Shown here: in pieces, positions 17,810-27,994 of the stretch | Position numbering within the stretch: the stretch's first letter is position 1 | Layout: each line of letters starts with the position of its first letter | Source of the DNA: Thiomonas sp. FB-6 | GTDB lineage: Bacteria; Pseudomonadota; Gammaproteobacteria; Burkholderiales; Burkholderiaceae_C | Direction: 5' to 3' | DNA: 64,000 nucleotides | Assembly: GCF_000377645.1 (NCBI RefSeq) | Contig: NZ_KB898480.1 | Coordinates: 51,485 to 115,484 of the forward strand | Translations under genes and position numbers: made by a program | The notes under the pieces: generated by a model | Told to the model about the DNA's origin: nothing | Database searches by the model: none | Seen by the model: only the letters and a program-made list of their open reading frames with translations

Positions 17810-19114
17810 ATGGAAATGACCCCGCGAGAAATCGTCTCCGAACTCGACCGCTACGTGGTCGGCCAGGCGCAGGCCAAGCGCGCCGTCGCGGTGGCCCTGC
17901 GCAACCGCTGGCGCCGCCAGCAGGTGGCCGAGCCCCTGCGCCACGAGATCACGCCCAAGAACATCCTGATGATCGGCCCCACCGGGGTCGGCAAGACCGA
18001 GATCGCGCGCCGTCTGGCGCGCCTGGCGCATGCTCCCTTCGTGAAGATCGAGGCCACCAAGTTCACCGAGGTGGGCTACGTCGGGCGCGACGTCGACACC
18101 ATCGTGCGCGACCTGGTCGAGGTGGCCGTGAAACTGGTGCGCGAGCAGGCGATGCAGGCGCACCGCGCGCAGGCCGAGGACGCCGCCGAGGAGCGCATCC
18201 TCGATGCGCTGCTGCCCGGCGTGGCGGCCGACTCCAGCACGCGCCAGGTGCTGCGCAAGCGCCTGCGCGAGGGCCAGCTCGACGATCGCGACATCGAGAT
18301 CGAGGTGGCGCGGCCCCAGCCCAGCGTGGACATCATGACCCCGCCCGGCATGGAGGAGATGGCCGAGCAGCTCAAGGGCCTGTTCGCCGGCATGGGCCAG
18401 GGCCCCGGGCGCAGCAGCCGGCGCGCGATGAAGGTGCGCGAGGCGCTGCGAGCGCTTCAGCAGGAGGAGGCGGCACGCCTGCTCGACGACGAACAGATCA
18501 AGACCCGCGCGGTGCAGCTGGCCGAGCAGCACGGCATCGTGTTCCTGGACGAGATCGACAAGATCGCCGCCTCCTCGAATACCCACGGCGCCGACGTGTC
18601 GCGCCAGGGCGTGCAGCGCGACCTGCTGCCGCTGGTCGAGGGCACCACGGTGAGCACCAAGTACGGCATGGTGCGCACCGACCACGTGCTGTTCATCGCC
18701 AGCGGCGCCTTCCACGTGGCCAAGCCCTCGGACCTGATTCCCGAGCTGCAAGGGCGATTCCCCATCCGCGTCGAGCTCGACAGCCTGTCGGTGCAGGACT
18801 TCGTGGCCATCCTGGGCACCACCGATGCCAGCCTGGTCAAGCAGTACGAGGCGCTACTGGCCACCGACGGGATACACCTGGAGTTCGCGCCCGACGGTGT
18901 CGAGCGCATGGCCGAGATCGCCCATGCGGTGAACGCACGCACGGAGAACATCGGCGCGCGGCGCCTGCACACGGTGCTCGAGCGCCTGCTGGAGGAAATT
19001 TCCTTCCAGGCCGACGGCAGCCGGCCCCAGAGCCTGCGCATCGACGCGGAATTCGTCGAGCGCCAGCTCGGCGAGATCGCGCGCGACCAGGACCTGTCGC
19101 GCTACGTGCTGTAG
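17810..19114 (+). CDS. hslU: HslU ATPase/unfoldase subunit
   Basis: AAA+ unfoldase partner of HslV. 434 residues: Walker [10 protein letters not shown], Walker [11 protein letters not shown], the pore motif GYVGRDVD, an I domain between (~110-240) and the C-terminal sensor-2 region [19 protein letters not shown]. It ends RYVL; the extreme C-terminus is known to dock into HslV. Its last 13 bases overlap the 3' end of coaX on the opposite strand. Confidence 0.98.
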   Translation: MEMTPREIVSELDRYVVGQAQAKRAVAVALRNRWRRQQVAEPLRHEITPKNILMIGPTGVGKTEIARRLARLAHAPFVKIEATKFTEVGYVGRDVDTIVRDLVEVAVKLVREQAMQAHRAQAEDAAEERILDALLPGVAADSSTRQVLRKRLREGQLDDRDIEIEVARPQPSVDIMTPPGMEEMAEQLKGLFAGMGQGPGRSSRRAMKVREALRALQQEEAARLLDDEQIKTRAVQLAEQHGIVFLDEIDKIAASSNTHGADVSRQGVQRDLLPLVEGTTVSTKYGMVRTDHVLFIASGAFHVAKPSDLIPELQGRFPIRVELDSLSVQDFVAILGTTDASLVKQYEALLATDGIHLEFAPDGVERMAEIAHAVNARTENIGARRLHTVLERLLEEISFQADGSRPQSLRIDAEFVERQLGEIARDQDLSRYVL

Positions 19115-19896
19115 CTGCGCACGCGCGCGGGCGAGGCCAGCCCGAGTTCGGCCGCGATGCCCTGCAGGCCGTCGAACACCAGGTGTTCGATGCTCTCGTG
19201 GGGCAAGCCCAGCGCCAGCTCCAGCTTGGGCGCGGCCCCGCCGGTCAGCAGCACCAGCGGCGCGCGCTGCTCCACGCGGCCCAGGCGCTCGTGCATCTGG
19301 CGCGCGGCGCCCGCGATGGCCAGCGCGCCGCCGGTCATCAGCGCGTCGCTGGTGTTGTTGGGGAATTCGCGCAGTTCGCCCTCGGGCACCTTCAGCCCCG
19401 CGGTGCCCATTTCCAGCGCCCGCAGCATGAGCCCGAAGCCCGGCAGGATCACCCCGCCCAGGAATCGCCCGTCGGCGGCCAGGCAGTCGATGGTCACCGC
19501 GGTGCCCACGCTGATGATCAGCACGGTCCGGCCGGGGTGGCGCAGGCGCGCGCCGACCAGCGAGGCCCAACGGTCCGCGCCGAGCATGCTGGGCGTGGTG
19601 TAGCCGTTGCGCACGCCGCACTGCTGGGGCAGCGAATGGATCCAGTGACAGCGCAGCCCCAGGCGCGCCAACTGCGCCTCGGCGCGCATCGTGGCCACCG
19701 CGCCGGCCACCGCGCAGCCCACAGCCGCGTGCAGCCTGGCGCCGCCGTGCGCGCGCACGCTTTCGGCCAGGGTCTCGATGGACTCCAGGGGCATCGCAGC
19801 GTGCGCCGGCACGGGCTGCGGCGCCGCGTCGGAGGTGCATGGGCACACGCCCCATTTCAGGCGGGTGTTGCCGAGATCGAGCAGCAGCAGGGCCAT
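19102..19896 (-). CDS. coaX: Type III pantothenate kinase
   Basis: First step of coenzyme A synthesis; the type III enzyme is not feedback-inhibited by CoA and often needs a monovalent cation. 264 residues of the ASKHA fold: phosphate-1 motif [13 protein letters not shown], the pantothenate/ATP motif [14 protein letters not shown], the catalytic-region [23 protein letters not shown], and adenosine motif [10 protein letters not shown]. Stop codon lies inside the last codons of hslU (13-bp tail-to-tail overlap). Confidence 0.95.
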   Translation of the reverse strand: MALLLLDLGNTRLKWGVCPCTSDAAPQPVPAHAAMPLESIETLAESVRAHGGARLHAAVGCAVAGAVATMRAEAQLARLGLRCHWIHSLPQQCGVRNGYTTPSMLGADRWASLVGARLRHPGRTVLIISVGTAVTIDCLAADGRFLGGVILPGFGLMLRALEMGTAGLKVPEGELREFPNNTSDALMTGGALAIAGAARQMHERLGRVEQRAPLVLLTGGAAPKLELALGLPHESIEHLVFDGLQGIAAELGLASPARVRSYST

Positions 19897-19945
19897 GGCG
19901 TGACGGGGCGGAAGTGGGCGCTACGGAACTTGGCGCTACCTTAGC

Positions 19946-21523
19946 TCAGAACGGGTGCAGATCCCACAGCGCGATCACCAGCAGCACCGCCAGCACCCCC
20001 AGGCCGAAGCCCACCAGGCCCTGCAGCAGCGCGTTGGTGCGCCGCTGCTCGGCCAGCAACTGGCGCTGCAGCTCGCGCTCGCGCCCGCCCAGCGAGTGCT
20101 CCAGCGCCTGGTGGGCCAGGCGCGGCAGCGCGGGCAGGTACTGCGCGTAGCGCGGTGCCTCGCGGCGCAGGTGCTCGCGCAGCGCCGGCCAGCCCACCTG
20201 GGAGCGCATCCAGCGCCGCAGGAAGGGTTGCGCGGTGCTCCACAGGTCGAGCTCGGGGTCGAGCTGGCGCCCCAGGCCCTCGACGTTGAGCAGGGTCTTC
20301 TGCAGCAGCACCAGCTGCGGCTGGATCTCGACCTTGAAGCGGCGCGAGACCTGGAACAGGCGCATCAGGATCTGCCCCAGCGAGATGTCCTTCAGCGGGC
20401 GCTCGAACTGGGGTTCGCACACCGTGCGCACCGCCGCCTCGAGTTCCTCCACGCGCACGTCGGCGGGCACCCAGCCCGACTCCAGGTGCAGCTCGGCCAC
20501 GCGGCGGTAGTCGCGCTGGAAGAAGGCGATGAAGTTCTGCGCCAGGTAGTCCTTGTCGAAGGCCGACAGCGTGCCGATGATGCCGAAGTCCAGCGCGATG
20601 TACCAGCCGAAGGTCTCGGGCTCCAGGCTGACCATGATGTTGCCGGGGTGCATGTCGGCGTGGAAAAAGCCGTCGCGGAATACCTGGGTGAAAAAGATCT
20701 CCACGCCGCTTTGCGCCAGCTTGCGGATGTCCACGCCGGCCGCGCGCAGGCGCTCGATCTGGCTGATCGGCACGCCGCGCATGCGTTCCATCACGATCAC
20801 GCTGGGGCGGCACAGGTCCCACACCATGCGCGGGATCAGCACCAGGCCCAGGCCGTCCATGTTGCGCCGCAGCTGCGCGGCGTTGGCGGCCTCGCGCACC
20901 AGATCGAGTTCGTCGTGCAGGTACTTGTCGAACTCGCCCACCACCTCGCGCGGCTTCAGGCGCTTGCCGTCGGCCCAGGCGCGCTCCACCCAGCCGGCGA
21001 GCAGGCGCATCAGGGCCAGGTCCTGGTCGATGACCGCCAGCATGCCCGGGCGCAGCACCTTCACCGCCACGTCGCGCGGAGTGTCGTGCGCCCGCCCGGC
21101 GGCCGCGGGCAGCGTGGCGAAATGCACCTGCGCGATGGAGGCGCTGGCCACCGGGGTGCGCTCGAACTGCTCGAAGCACTGCTCCAGCGGCCCCCCCAGC
21201 GCCTTCTCGATCAGCCCGACCGCGACCTCGGAATCGAAGGGCGGAACCCGATCCTGCAGCAGCGCCAGCTCGTCGGCGATGTCCAGCGGCAGCAGGTCGC
21301 GGCGCGTGGACAGCATCTGCCCGAACTTCACGAAAATCGGCCCCAGGCTCTGCAGCGCCAGGCGCAGGCGCACGCCGCGGGGGGTGCCGAGGTCGCGCCC
21401 CAGCGCCAGCACCCGCGCCAGCGCGCGCAGCCAGCGGTGCTTGAAGCCGCCCAGCACGAGCTGGTCCAGCCCGTAGCGGTGCGCGACCAGCAGGATGCGC
21501 AGCAGGCGCAGCAGGCGACGCAT
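19946..21523 (-). CDS. ubiB: UbiB, atypical kinase/ATPase for ubiquinone synthesis
   Basis: Membrane-associated ABC1/ADCK-family ATPase needed for ubiquinone (CoQ) synthesis. 525 residues. The family signature [14 protein letters not shown] (KxGQ motif) occurs near residue 65, the Ala-rich nucleotide loop as [16 protein letters not shown] (catalytic Lys), then [11 protein letters not shown] and LDFGIIG (metal site). Two hydrophobic C-terminal segments around 485-520 anchor it. Lies six bases after the ubiJ-like gene and near ubiE, the usual ubiEJB arrangement. Confidence 0.97.
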   Translation of the reverse strand: MRRLLRLLRILLVAHRYGLDQLVLGGFKHRWLRALARVLALGRDLGTPRGVRLRLALQSLGPIFVKFGQMLSTRRDLLPLDIADELALLQDRVPPFDSEVAVGLIEKALGGPLEQCFEQFERTPVASASIAQVHFATLPAAAGRAHDTPRDVAVKVLRPGMLAVIDQDLALMRLLAGWVERAWADGKRLKPREVVGEFDKYLHDELDLVREAANAAQLRRNMDGLGLVLIPRMVWDLCRPSVIVMERMRGVPISQIERLRAAGVDIRKLAQSGVEIFFTQVFRDGFFHADMHPGNIMVSLEPETFGWYIALDFGIIGTLSAFDKDYLAQNFIAFFQRDYRRVAELHLESGWVPADVRVEELEAAVRTVCEPQFERPLKDISLGQILMRLFQVSRRFKVEIQPQLVLLQKTLLNVEGLGRQLDPELDLWSTAQPFLRRWMRSQVGWPALREHLRREAPRYAQYLPALPRLAHQALEHSLGGRERELQRQLLAEQRRTNALLQGLVGFGLGVLAVLLVIALWDLHPF

Positions 21524-21529
21524 GCGGCC

Positions 21530-22204
21530 TCAGGCTCCGTGCAGGCGCCGACGCAGGGCGTCGACGCGCTTTTCCAGGCGAGCCGCCGCATCGCGCAGGC
21601 GCGCCACGTCGGCGGCGGCGGACTGCAGCTCCCAGCGCCCCACCACCGCACGCGGCCCCTCGCGCAACCACTCCCGCGCGTCGGTCTCGGCGCGCCGCGC
21701 GAAGGCGCGCGCGCGCGCGGCGGCGGCGCCGGCGGCGCGCGCGGCGCGGTGCGCGACCACGTCGCCCACCACCCGCGCCATGTCCGCCTCGGCATCCCAG
21801 CGCAGGTGGCCGAGCAGCCAGGACACCGCCTGTGCGAACTCGGCGTCGCCGGCGATGCGCACGCCTCCCAGCGCCGCCTCCGCGCCGCCGCGCAACTGCG
21901 CGGACAGCCAGCGCGCGACGTCGACGTCCAGGCGCAGCGCGGGCGGGGCGAGGCCCTGCTCGGCGGCGGGCTCCGGCGCCGCGGGCAGCAGCCGCGCGTC
22001 TTCGCTCACGCCGAAGCGCAGGCTGATCGCGCCGGCGCGCAGTTCCAGGGTCTTGCCGGCATGCGGCAACAGGCGCCGGCGGCCCTCGGGCTGCTGTTGC
22101 AGCAGGTGGTCGAGGACAGCGGCCAGGGCGCGCAGCACCTGGCGTTGCGCATCGGCGAAGGCGCGGCCCGTCGCGGGGCCGGCCGTGGCGCTGGTTTCGG
22201 CCAT
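21530..22204 (-). CDS. ubiJ: UbiJ-like SCP2-domain accessory factor
   Basis: 224 residues, poorly conserved in sequence, assigned mainly by its place between ubiE and ubiB. The N-terminal half has the SCP2 pattern (RALAAVLDHLLQQQPEGRRRL...GKTLELRAGAISLRFGV, then ALRLDVDVARWLSAQLRGGAEAALGGVRIAGDAEFAQAVSWLL); SCP2 domains bind lipids, and UbiJ is an organising component of the Ubi complex. The C-terminus is a coiled coil. Start MAETS at 22204 is eight bases past the ubiE stop. Confidence 0.8.
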   Translation of the reverse strand: MAETSATAGPATGRAFADAQRQVLRALAAVLDHLLQQQPEGRRRLLPHAGKTLELRAGAISLRFGVSEDARLLPAAPEPAAEQGLAPPALRLDVDVARWLSAQLRGGAEAALGGVRIAGDAEFAQAVSWLLGHLRWDAEADMARVVGDVVAHRAARAAGAAAARARAFARRAETDAREWLREGPRAVVGRWELQSAAADVARLRDAAARLEKRVDALRRRLHGA

Positions 22205-22211
22205 CGGTCGC

Positions 22212-22952
22212 TCAGCCCCGCATGCCCACGTGCAGCGCAACCACCCCCGCGCTCAGGTTGTACCACTGCACGCCCACGAAACCGGCCTGCTCCATCAGCG
22301 CCTTCAGCGTGGCCTGGTCCGGATGCTTGCGGATGGACTCGGCCAGGTAGCGGTAGCTGCCCGCATCCCCGGCGACCAGCTTGCCCAGGCGCGGCAGCAC
22401 CCGGAAGGAATACCAGTCGTACAGCGGGCGTACGGCCTCCCAGGGTCGGGAGAACTCCAGCACCATCAGCTTGCCGCCCGGACGCAGCACGCGCCGGAAC
22501 TCGGCCAGCGCGGCCTCCTTGTGGGTCATGTTGCGCAGCCCGAAGGCCACGCTGACGCGGTCGAAGCTGGCGTCGGCGAAAGGCAGGCGCTCGGCGTCGC
22601 ACTGCACGGCCGGCACGCACACGCCGGCGTCCAGCAGGCGGCGCCGGCCCTCGGCCAGCATGGCGCCGTTGATGTCGGTGGCCACCACCATGCCGCCAGG
22701 CTGCACGCGACGCGCGAAGGCCAGCGCCAGGTCGCCGGTGCCGCTGGCCACGTCCAGCACCCGCTGGCCCGGACGCAGCCCGGCCAGTTGCACCGTGAAG
22801 GCCTTCCAGGCGCGGTGCAGGCCGGCGCTCATCAGGTCGTTCATCAGGTCGTAGCGCGGGGCCACCGAGTCGAAGACCTCGGCCACGCGCCGGGCCTTCT
22901 CGCTCTCGGCGACGGTCTCGAAGCCGAAATGCGTGGTCGGCTCAGTGGGCAT
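22212..22952 (-). CDS. ubiE: Ubiquinone/menaquinone C-methyltransferase UbiE
   Basis: SAM-dependent C-methylation of the quinone ring. 246 residues. Signatures: [33 protein letters not shown], then HRAWK, SAM motif [24 protein letters not shown], and the closing [26 protein letters not shown]. The start ATG overlaps the last codons of the upstream DUF971 gene by 11 bp, indicating coupling. Confidence 0.97.
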   Translation of the reverse strand: MPTEPTTHFGFETVAESEKARRVAEVFDSVAPRYDLMNDLMSAGLHRAWKAFTVQLAGLRPGQRVLDVASGTGDLALAFARRVQPGGMVVATDINGAMLAEGRRRLLDAGVCVPAVQCDAERLPFADASFDRVSVAFGLRNMTHKEAALAEFRRVLRPGGKLMVLEFSRPWEAVRPLYDWYSFRVLPRLGKLVAGDAGSYRYLAESIRKHPDQATLKALMEQAGFVGVQWYNLSAGVVALHVGMRG

Positions 22953-23376
22953 GTCGTCCTCCCTGGTGTGAGGAGCAGGCCGAAGCGGAGCCGGAACCGG
23001 CGCCCTGCATCGGCGCGTCGCGGTCGGCGCCGGCCAGCTGCAGGCGCTCCAGGTATTCCTGCCACAGGCGCTCGCGCTCCTGGCCGAGGAAATACAGGTA
23101 TTCCCAGGTGTAGATGCCGCTGTCGTGCCCGTCGGAAAAGCTCGGCTGCACGGCGTAGTTGCCCACCGGCTCCAGCGCATCCACCAGCACCTCGCGCTTG
23201 CCGGTCTGCAGCACCTCCTGGCCGGGGCCATGGCCGCGCACCTCGGCCGACGGGGAGTAGACCCGCATCAACTCGAAGGGAATCCGGTAGCGGGCGCCGT
23301 CGTCGAAGGCAACTTCCAGCACGCGCGAGCCCCGGTGCACGGTCAGCTCGGTGGGTTGTGGGACGGACTTGGTCAT
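22942..23376 (-). CDS. DUF971 (GBBH-like N-terminal domain) protein
   Basis: 144 residues. Contains the DUF971 fold also found at the N-terminus of gamma-butyrobetaine hydroxylase: [40 protein letters not shown] and [26 protein letters not shown]. In other bacteria such proteins sit beside iron-sulphur or ubiE genes; the function is not established. A disordered, Ser/His-rich tail follows residue 120. First gene of the ubiE-ubiJ-ubiB run. Confidence 0.88.
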   Translation of the reverse strand: MTKSVPQPTELTVHRGSRVLEVAFDDGARYRIPFELMRVYSPSAEVRGHGPGQEVLQTGKREVLVDALEPVGNYAVQPSFSDGHDSGIYTWEYLYFLGQERERLWQEYLERLQLAGADRDAPMQGAGSGSASACSSHQGGRHAH

Positions 23377-23439
23377 GGCGCAAGAGATCGGCGGAAAGTG
23401 CATTATGCGACTGGCCCGGCGCCCTGGCTGCGGCGCACA

Positions 23440-26130
23440 ATGCCGGACATGGACAAGCACTACCTCAAGCCGCTGTTCGCCCCCGAGTCGATCGTGGTCT
23501 TCGGCGCCGCCGACGGCCAGGCCGGCGACAGCCCCGCGCTGGCCGTGCAGCAGGCGCTGCGCCACGGCGCCTACCAGGGGCGCCTGCACTTCGTGGACCT
23601 GCGCACCAGCGGCACGCTGGAGGAACTTTCCCATGCGCATGCCGACCTGGCGGTGCTGGCGCTGCCGCAGGAGCAGGCGGCCGAGGCGCTGGAGCTGGCC
23701 GCGCGCATGGGCTGCGCCAGCGCGTTGCTGGTTTCCCATGGCATCGACGCGCAGCGCGCCCGCCAGTTGCGGGAAATCGCCGAACGCGAGGGCCTGCAGT
23801 TGCTCGGGCCCAACAGCCTGGGCTTCCAGCGCCCGGCCGCGGGGCTCAACGCCAGCGCCTGCGGGCCCCTCGCCCAGCCGGGCCCGCTGGGCCTGGTGTC
23901 GCAATCGGGCGCACTCAGCGCCTCGATGCTGGACTGGGCGCTGGAGAATCGGGTCGGCTTTTCGTCCCTGATCTCGGTGGGGCCGCATACCTGCGTGGGC
24001 ATCGATGGCGCGCTGGACTTCCTCGCCAACGACGCGCAGACCCACAGCATCATCGTGTACCTGGAAGGCATCACCAACGCGCGGCGCTTCATGAGCGCGC
24101 TGCGCATGGCCGCCAGCGCCAAGCCGGTGATCGTGCTCAAGGCCGGGCGGCGCCCAGCGGGCGGCGAGGCGGCGCAGACCCACAGCGCCGCCAGCGTGGG
24201 CAGCGACGACGTGTTCGACTCGGCGCTCAGCCGCGCCGGGGCGGTGCGCGTGCGCTCCTTCGTCGAGCTGTTTTCCGCCGCCAAATGCCTGGCTTCGCGC
24301 TACCGCGCGGTGGGGCGGCGCCTGGCGGTGGTCACCAACGGCGGCGGCCCCGGCGTGCTGGCGGCCGACTGGATGAACGAGATCGGCCTCGAACTCGGCC
24401 GCCTGGATGCCGGCGCCGCCGCGGCGCTGCGCCCGCAGCTGCCGCCGCTGGCCTCGCTGAGCGACCTGCTGGACCTGTCCGAGGACGCGCAGGCCGAGCA
24501 CTACCGCATCGCGCTGCACGCAGCCGCGCAGGACCGCGCCATCGACGGCGTGCTGGCCATCCACTCGCCCAAGGCGGGCAGCGACGGGCTGGCCGCCGCC
24601 GAGGCGGTGGCGGCGACGCGCCGCCAGTTCGGCAAGCCGCTGCTGGCCTGCTGGATGGGAGACGCCACGCCCGAGCCGGCGCGGGCCGCGTTGCGCGCCG
24701 CAGACATCCCGAGCTTTCGCACCCCGGAAGCCGCGGTCGGCGCCTTCGGCAACATCTCCACCTTCTACCGCAACCAGCAACTGCTGCAGCAGACCCCGCC
24801 GCCGCTCAGCGACCTGCGTGCCCCCGACGTGGAATGCGCGCGCCTGGTCATCGAGGGCGTGCTGGCCGAGCGCCGCACCGTGCTCACCGAGATGGAGTCC
24901 AAGGCGCTGCTGTCGGCCTTCCACATCCCGGTGACCCACGCGGCGCTGGCGCGCAGCGGCAACGAGGCGATGCTCCTGGCCAGCCAGATGGGCTTTCCGG
25001 TGGCGATGAAAATCGACTCCCCCGACATCAGCCACAAGTCCGACGTGCAGGGCGTGGCCCTCGACGTCGCCAGCGGCGCACAGGCGCGCGACACCTTCGA
25101 CGAGATGATGCGCACCGTGGCGCGCCTGCAGCCGGGCGCGCGCATCCACGGCGTGACGGTGCAGAAGATGGCCGCCGCGCGCCGCGGCCGCGAGGTCTTC
25201 GTCGGCATGGTCACCGACGACCCCTTCGGCCCGGTGATCGTGTTCGGCGCCGGCGGCGTGCTGGTCGAGCTCATGGGCGACCGCGCCATGGAACTGCCCC
25301 CGCTCAACCCCTTCCTGGCGCGCCACATGATCGAGCGCACCCGCGTGGCCGAGACCCTGGGCGCCTGGCGCGGCGCGCCGCCGGCCAGCCTGGAGGCGCT
25401 GGAGCAGCTGCTGCTGCGCGTGTCCGAGATGGTGTGCGAGCTGCCCCAGCTGCGCGAAATGGACATCAACCCGGTCATCGTCGACGAACACGGCGCCGTG
25501 GCGGTGGACGCACGCATCGTGGTCGACGGCACCCAGCTGGCCATGGCCGGCAGCGCCGACCGCTACCGCCACCTGGCCATCCTGCCCTACCCGGCGCGTT
25601 TCGAGCAGGTGCAGCCGCTGCCCGGCGGCGGCGAGTACCTGCTGCGCCCGGTACGCCCCGGCGACGGCGCGCTGCTGCAGCAACTGGTGCAGAACCTGTC
25701 GCCGGAAAGCCGCTATTTCCGCTTCGTCTCGTCGCGCGCCGAATTGCCTCCGTCGATGCTGGCGCGTTTCACGCTGATCGACTACGACCGCGAGATGGCG
25801 CTGGTCGCCGTGCTGCACGAAACCAACCCCGCCGCGTCCGATGCGCCGGCACACGAGCGCATCATCGGCGTGTCGCGCTACATCACCAATCCGGACCGCA
25901 GCAGCTGCGAGTTCTCCCTGGTGGTGGCCGACGAGTGGAACGGCAAGGGCATCGGCTCGCGCCTGATGCAGGGCATCATGGACGTGGCCCGCGAGCGCGG
26001 GCTCAAGACCATGGAAGGGCTGGTGCTGAGCAATAACCCGGCCATGCTCAAGCTCATGCGCGGCCTGGGCTTCGTCGTCGAAGCCTACCCCGAGGACCCC
26101 GACTTCCGCCTGGTGCGCCACGCGCTGTAG
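23440..26130 (+). CDS. ADP-forming acyl-CoA synthetase fused to GNAT acetyltransferase (Pat type)
   Basis: 896 residues, the architecture of PatZ/YfiQ protein lysine acetyltransferases: a CoA-binding Rossmann domain (1-~130, ESIVVFGA), succinyl-CoA-ligase-like domains (VSQSGALSASMLDWA, VVTNGGGPGVLAADW), an ATP-grasp domain (~480-705, PVAMKIDSPDISHKSDVQG) and a C-terminal GNAT domain (~735-896; VVADEWNGKGIGSRLMQGIMD is the acetyl-CoA loop). His248 (QTHSAA) occupies the position of the phospho-histidine of true ADP-forming synthetases, a residue often lost in Pat enzymes. Likely acetylates and controls metabolic enzymes; target unknown. ATG at 23449 is an alternative start. Confidence 0.9.
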   Translation: MPDMDKHYLKPLFAPESIVVFGAADGQAGDSPALAVQQALRHGAYQGRLHFVDLRTSGTLEELSHAHADLAVLALPQEQAAEALELAARMGCASALLVSHGIDAQRARQLREIAEREGLQLLGPNSLGFQRPAAGLNASACGPLAQPGPLGLVSQSGALSASMLDWALENRVGFSSLISVGPHTCVGIDGALDFLANDAQTHSIIVYLEGITNARRFMSALRMAASAKPVIVLKAGRRPAGGEAAQTHSAASVGSDDVFDSALSRAGAVRVRSFVELFSAAKCLASRYRAVGRRLAVVTNGGGPGVLAADWMNEIGLELGRLDAGAAAALRPQLPPLASLSDLLDLSEDAQAEHYRIALHAAAQDRAIDGVLAIHSPKAGSDGLAAAEAVAATRRQFGKPLLACWMGDATPEPARAALRAADIPSFRTPEAAVGAFGNISTFYRNQQLLQQTPPPLSDLRAPDVECARLVIEGVLAERRTVLTEMESKALLSAFHIPVTHAALARSGNEAMLLASQMGFPVAMKIDSPDISHKSDVQGVALDVASGAQARDTFDEMMRTVARLQPGARIHGVTVQKMAAARRGREVFVGMVTDDPFGPVIVFGAGGVLVELMGDRAMELPPLNPFLARHMIERTRVAETLGAWRGAPPASLEALEQLLLRVSEMVCELPQLREMDINPVIVDEHGAVAVDARIVVDGTQLAMAGSADRYRHLAILPYPARFEQVQPLPGGGEYLLRPVRPGDGALLQQLVQNLSPESRYFRFVSSRAELPPSMLARFTLIDYDREMALVAVLHETNPAASDAPAHERIIGVSRYITNPDRSSCEFSLVVADEWNGKGIGSRLMQGIMDVARERGLKTMEGLVLSNNPAMLKLMRGLGFVVEAYPEDPDFRLVRHAL

Positions 26131-26179
26131 GCCCCAGCCCGCGCGCCCACGGAGAGCGCCCGCGCTTTCCGTGCCATGA

Positions 26180-26252
26180 ATCGATTTAATCGATAGGTAG
26201 AAGCGAAACAATTCGTTTTACAGGTCAAGACACCCCGGGGAGAATCCTCCCC
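26180..26252 (+). promoter_or_regulatory. yeiH upstream region: two palindromes and a start-site hairpin
   Basis: An AT-rich island in otherwise GC-rich DNA. It contains ATCGATTTAATCGAT (26180-26194, perfect palindrome) and AAACAATTCGTTT (26206-26218, AAAC/GTTT arms), plausible operator sites, followed by the hairpin GGGGAG-AATC-CTCCCC (26237-26252) whose 5' arm is the only Shine-Dalgarno-like sequence and whose 3' arm abuts the ATG. If it forms, the ribosome site is masked. No adjacent LysR gene was seen. Confidence 0.5.
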
Positions 26253-27338
26253 ATGAACTCCGGTCCCTACGTTTTCAGTTTCCTGCGCCCACCCGGCCGT
26301 GCCGCCGCGCTGGGCGTCCTGCCAGGTCTGGCGCTGTGCGCGGCAGTCACCGCCGCGGCGATGGGCCTGCAGGCCCTCGAAGCACGCTGGCTGGGCCGCG
26401 CCTGGCTGGAAGCCCTGGTGCTGGCCATCCTGCTGGGCACCGCGCTGCGCACCCTGTGGGCCCCGGGGCCGCGCTGGACCGCGGGCATCCGCTTGAGCGC
26501 CAAGACCCTGCTCGAGATCGCGGTGGTGCTGCTGGGCGCCTCCATCAGCGCGCGCATGATCCTGCAGGCTGGCGCCGGGCTGATCGCGGGTATCGCGCTG
26601 GTGGTGGTGCTGGCCATCTGCGCCAGCTACGCGCTGGGGCGCCTGTTCGGCCTGTCGCACCAGCTGTCGACCCTGATCGCCTGCGGCAACTCCATCTGCG
26701 GCAACTCGGCCATCGCCGCGGTGGCTCCGGTGATCGGCGCGCATGGCGAGGACGTGGGCGCCTCCATCGCCTTCACCGCGGTGCTCGGCGTCGCCGTGGT
26801 GCTGGGCCTGCCGCTGCTGGCCTCGGCGGCGCACATGGACCCCCGCATGTTCGGCGTGTTCGCCGGCATGACCGTGTACGCCGTGCCGCAGGTGCTGGCG
26901 GCCACGGCGCCGGTGGGCCAGGTCGCCGCGCAGGTGGGCACCTTCGTCAAACTGGTGCGGGTGCTGATGCTGGGGCCCGTCGTGCTGTCGCTGTCGTTGG
27001 CCGCCCGGCGCGGCGCGCCCGGCGCGGACCACGCCGGGAAGACGGCGGCGCGGCGCCTGCCCTCGCCGGGCCAGTTGCTGCCCTGGTTCATCGTCGGCTT
27101 CCTCGGCCTGGTCGCGCTGCGCTCGGCGAACCTGATCCCGACCGGGCTGCTGGCGCCGCTGTCGGTGGCCTCGACCTGGCTGACCATCGTCTCCATGGCG
27201 GCGCTGGGCCTGGGCGTGGACCTGCGCGCCATCGCCAAGGCCGGGCCGCGGGTCACCGCGGTGGTGTCGTTGTCGCTGCTGGTGCTGGGCCTGGTGTCCT
27301 GGGCGCTGATCCACCTGCTGCAGCTGGGGCCGCGCTGA
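26253..27338 (+). CDS. YeiH family (UPF0324) membrane transporter
   Basis: 361 residues with about ten hydrophobic segments, fitting the conserved UPF0324/YeiH family of putative sulfate or sulfite exporters. Diagnostic stretches: LSAKTLLEIAVVLLGASIS, LIACGNSICGNSAIAAVAPVI (the most conserved block of the family), FGVFAGMTVYAVPQVLAA and FLGLVALRSANLIP. Substrate is not proven for most members. The start ATG follows directly after a hairpin that covers its ribosome site. Confidence 0.88.
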   Translation: MNSGPYVFSFLRPPGRAAALGVLPGLALCAAVTAAAMGLQALEARWLGRAWLEALVLAILLGTALRTLWAPGPRWTAGIRLSAKTLLEIAVVLLGASISARMILQAGAGLIAGIALVVVLAICASYALGRLFGLSHQLSTLIACGNSICGNSAIAAVAPVIGAHGEDVGASIAFTAVLGVAVVLGLPLLASAAHMDPRMFGVFAGMTVYAVPQVLAATAPVGQVAAQVGTFVKLVRVLMLGPVVLSLSLAARRGAPGADHAGKTAARRLPSPGQLLPWFIVGFLGLVALRSANLIPTGLLAPLSVASTWLTIVSMAALGLGVDLRAIAKAGPRVTAVVSLSLLVLGLVSWALIHLLQLGPR

Positions 27339-27465
27339 GGCCCAGAGGCTCGACCCGGCCGGCCCTCCTGTAGTAAGGTCGATGGTCGAGCGCCTGCGTC
27401 TACCGCCGCGCGTGCGCCTTCCCGCCCCCCTCGGCCCTGCCCCGGCCGCATCCTCCGCCTTCCCC

Positions 27466-27921
27466 ATGCCCACGCCAGCGTCCCGGCTGTTCGCCCCCAT
27501 CGCACTGGCCGCCTGGCTGGCCTGCAGCCCCGCGCACGCGGCCACCCTGGACCAGGTGGATGCGCTGCTGCACGCAGGCCACCTGAACCAGGCCGACCAC
27601 GCCGTCGCCCAGGTCCTGGCCGCGCAGCCGGATTCGGCGCGCGCCCATTACCTGGACGCGCGCCTGCTGGCCGCCGAGGGCAAATGGCCCCTCGCCGAGG
27701 ACGAACTGCAGCGGGCGCGCCGCCTCGACCCCACGCTGGGCTTCGCGCCAGCGCCCCAGGTGCAGGCGCTGGCGCACGAGGTGATCCAGCACCGCTGGAA
27801 GAACCCCTCCGGCTTCGCCGGCTACGGGCAGGCCGCCCTGGCCGGGCTGTTCCTGCTGGTGTCGGGCTACCTGGTGTTCGGCATGCTGCGCGGCCGGCGC
27901 AGGCCGCCGCCCAAGGCCTGA
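27466..27921 (+). CDS. Exported TPR-like small membrane protein
   Basis: 151 residues, unnamed. Residues 1-25 look like a signal peptide ending in SPAHA. Residues ~28-95 contain two TPR-like helical repeats (ALLHAGHLNQADHAVAQVLAAQPDSARAHYL and AEGKWPLAEDELQRARRLDP). A single transmembrane helix (~118-138, AALAGLFLLVSGYLVFGML) precedes a basic RGRRRPPPK tail, so the TPR part would face the periplasm and the tail the cytoplasm. An in-frame ATG 84 bp upstream gives an implausible Pro-rich extension. Confidence 0.65.
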   Translation: MPTPASRLFAPIALAAWLACSPAHAATLDQVDALLHAGHLNQADHAVAQVLAAQPDSARAHYLDARLLAAEGKWPLAEDELQRARRLDPTLGFAPAPQVQALAHEVIQHRWKNPSGFAGYGQAALAGLFLLVSGYLVFGMLRGRRRPPPKA

Positions 27922-27994
27922 CCCACCGCGCCCGGCCCGGCGGTCCGGCGCGCGCCGCGAGGCCCGGCGCGCTCCTTCGCTCTACCATCCGCGC

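Noticed and set aside
21495..26036. A 1513-codon plus-strand ORF
   Set aside because: Runs out of frame across ubiE, ubiJ and the Pat gene; Arg/Ala-rich with no motif.
22942..26211. A 1089-codon ORF on the minus strand opposite the Pat-type gene
   Set aside because: It is the antisense shadow of a clear gene; its translation is low complexity (His, Gln, Ala, Arg) with no domain. Only its last 144 codons (22942-23376) are a real gene.
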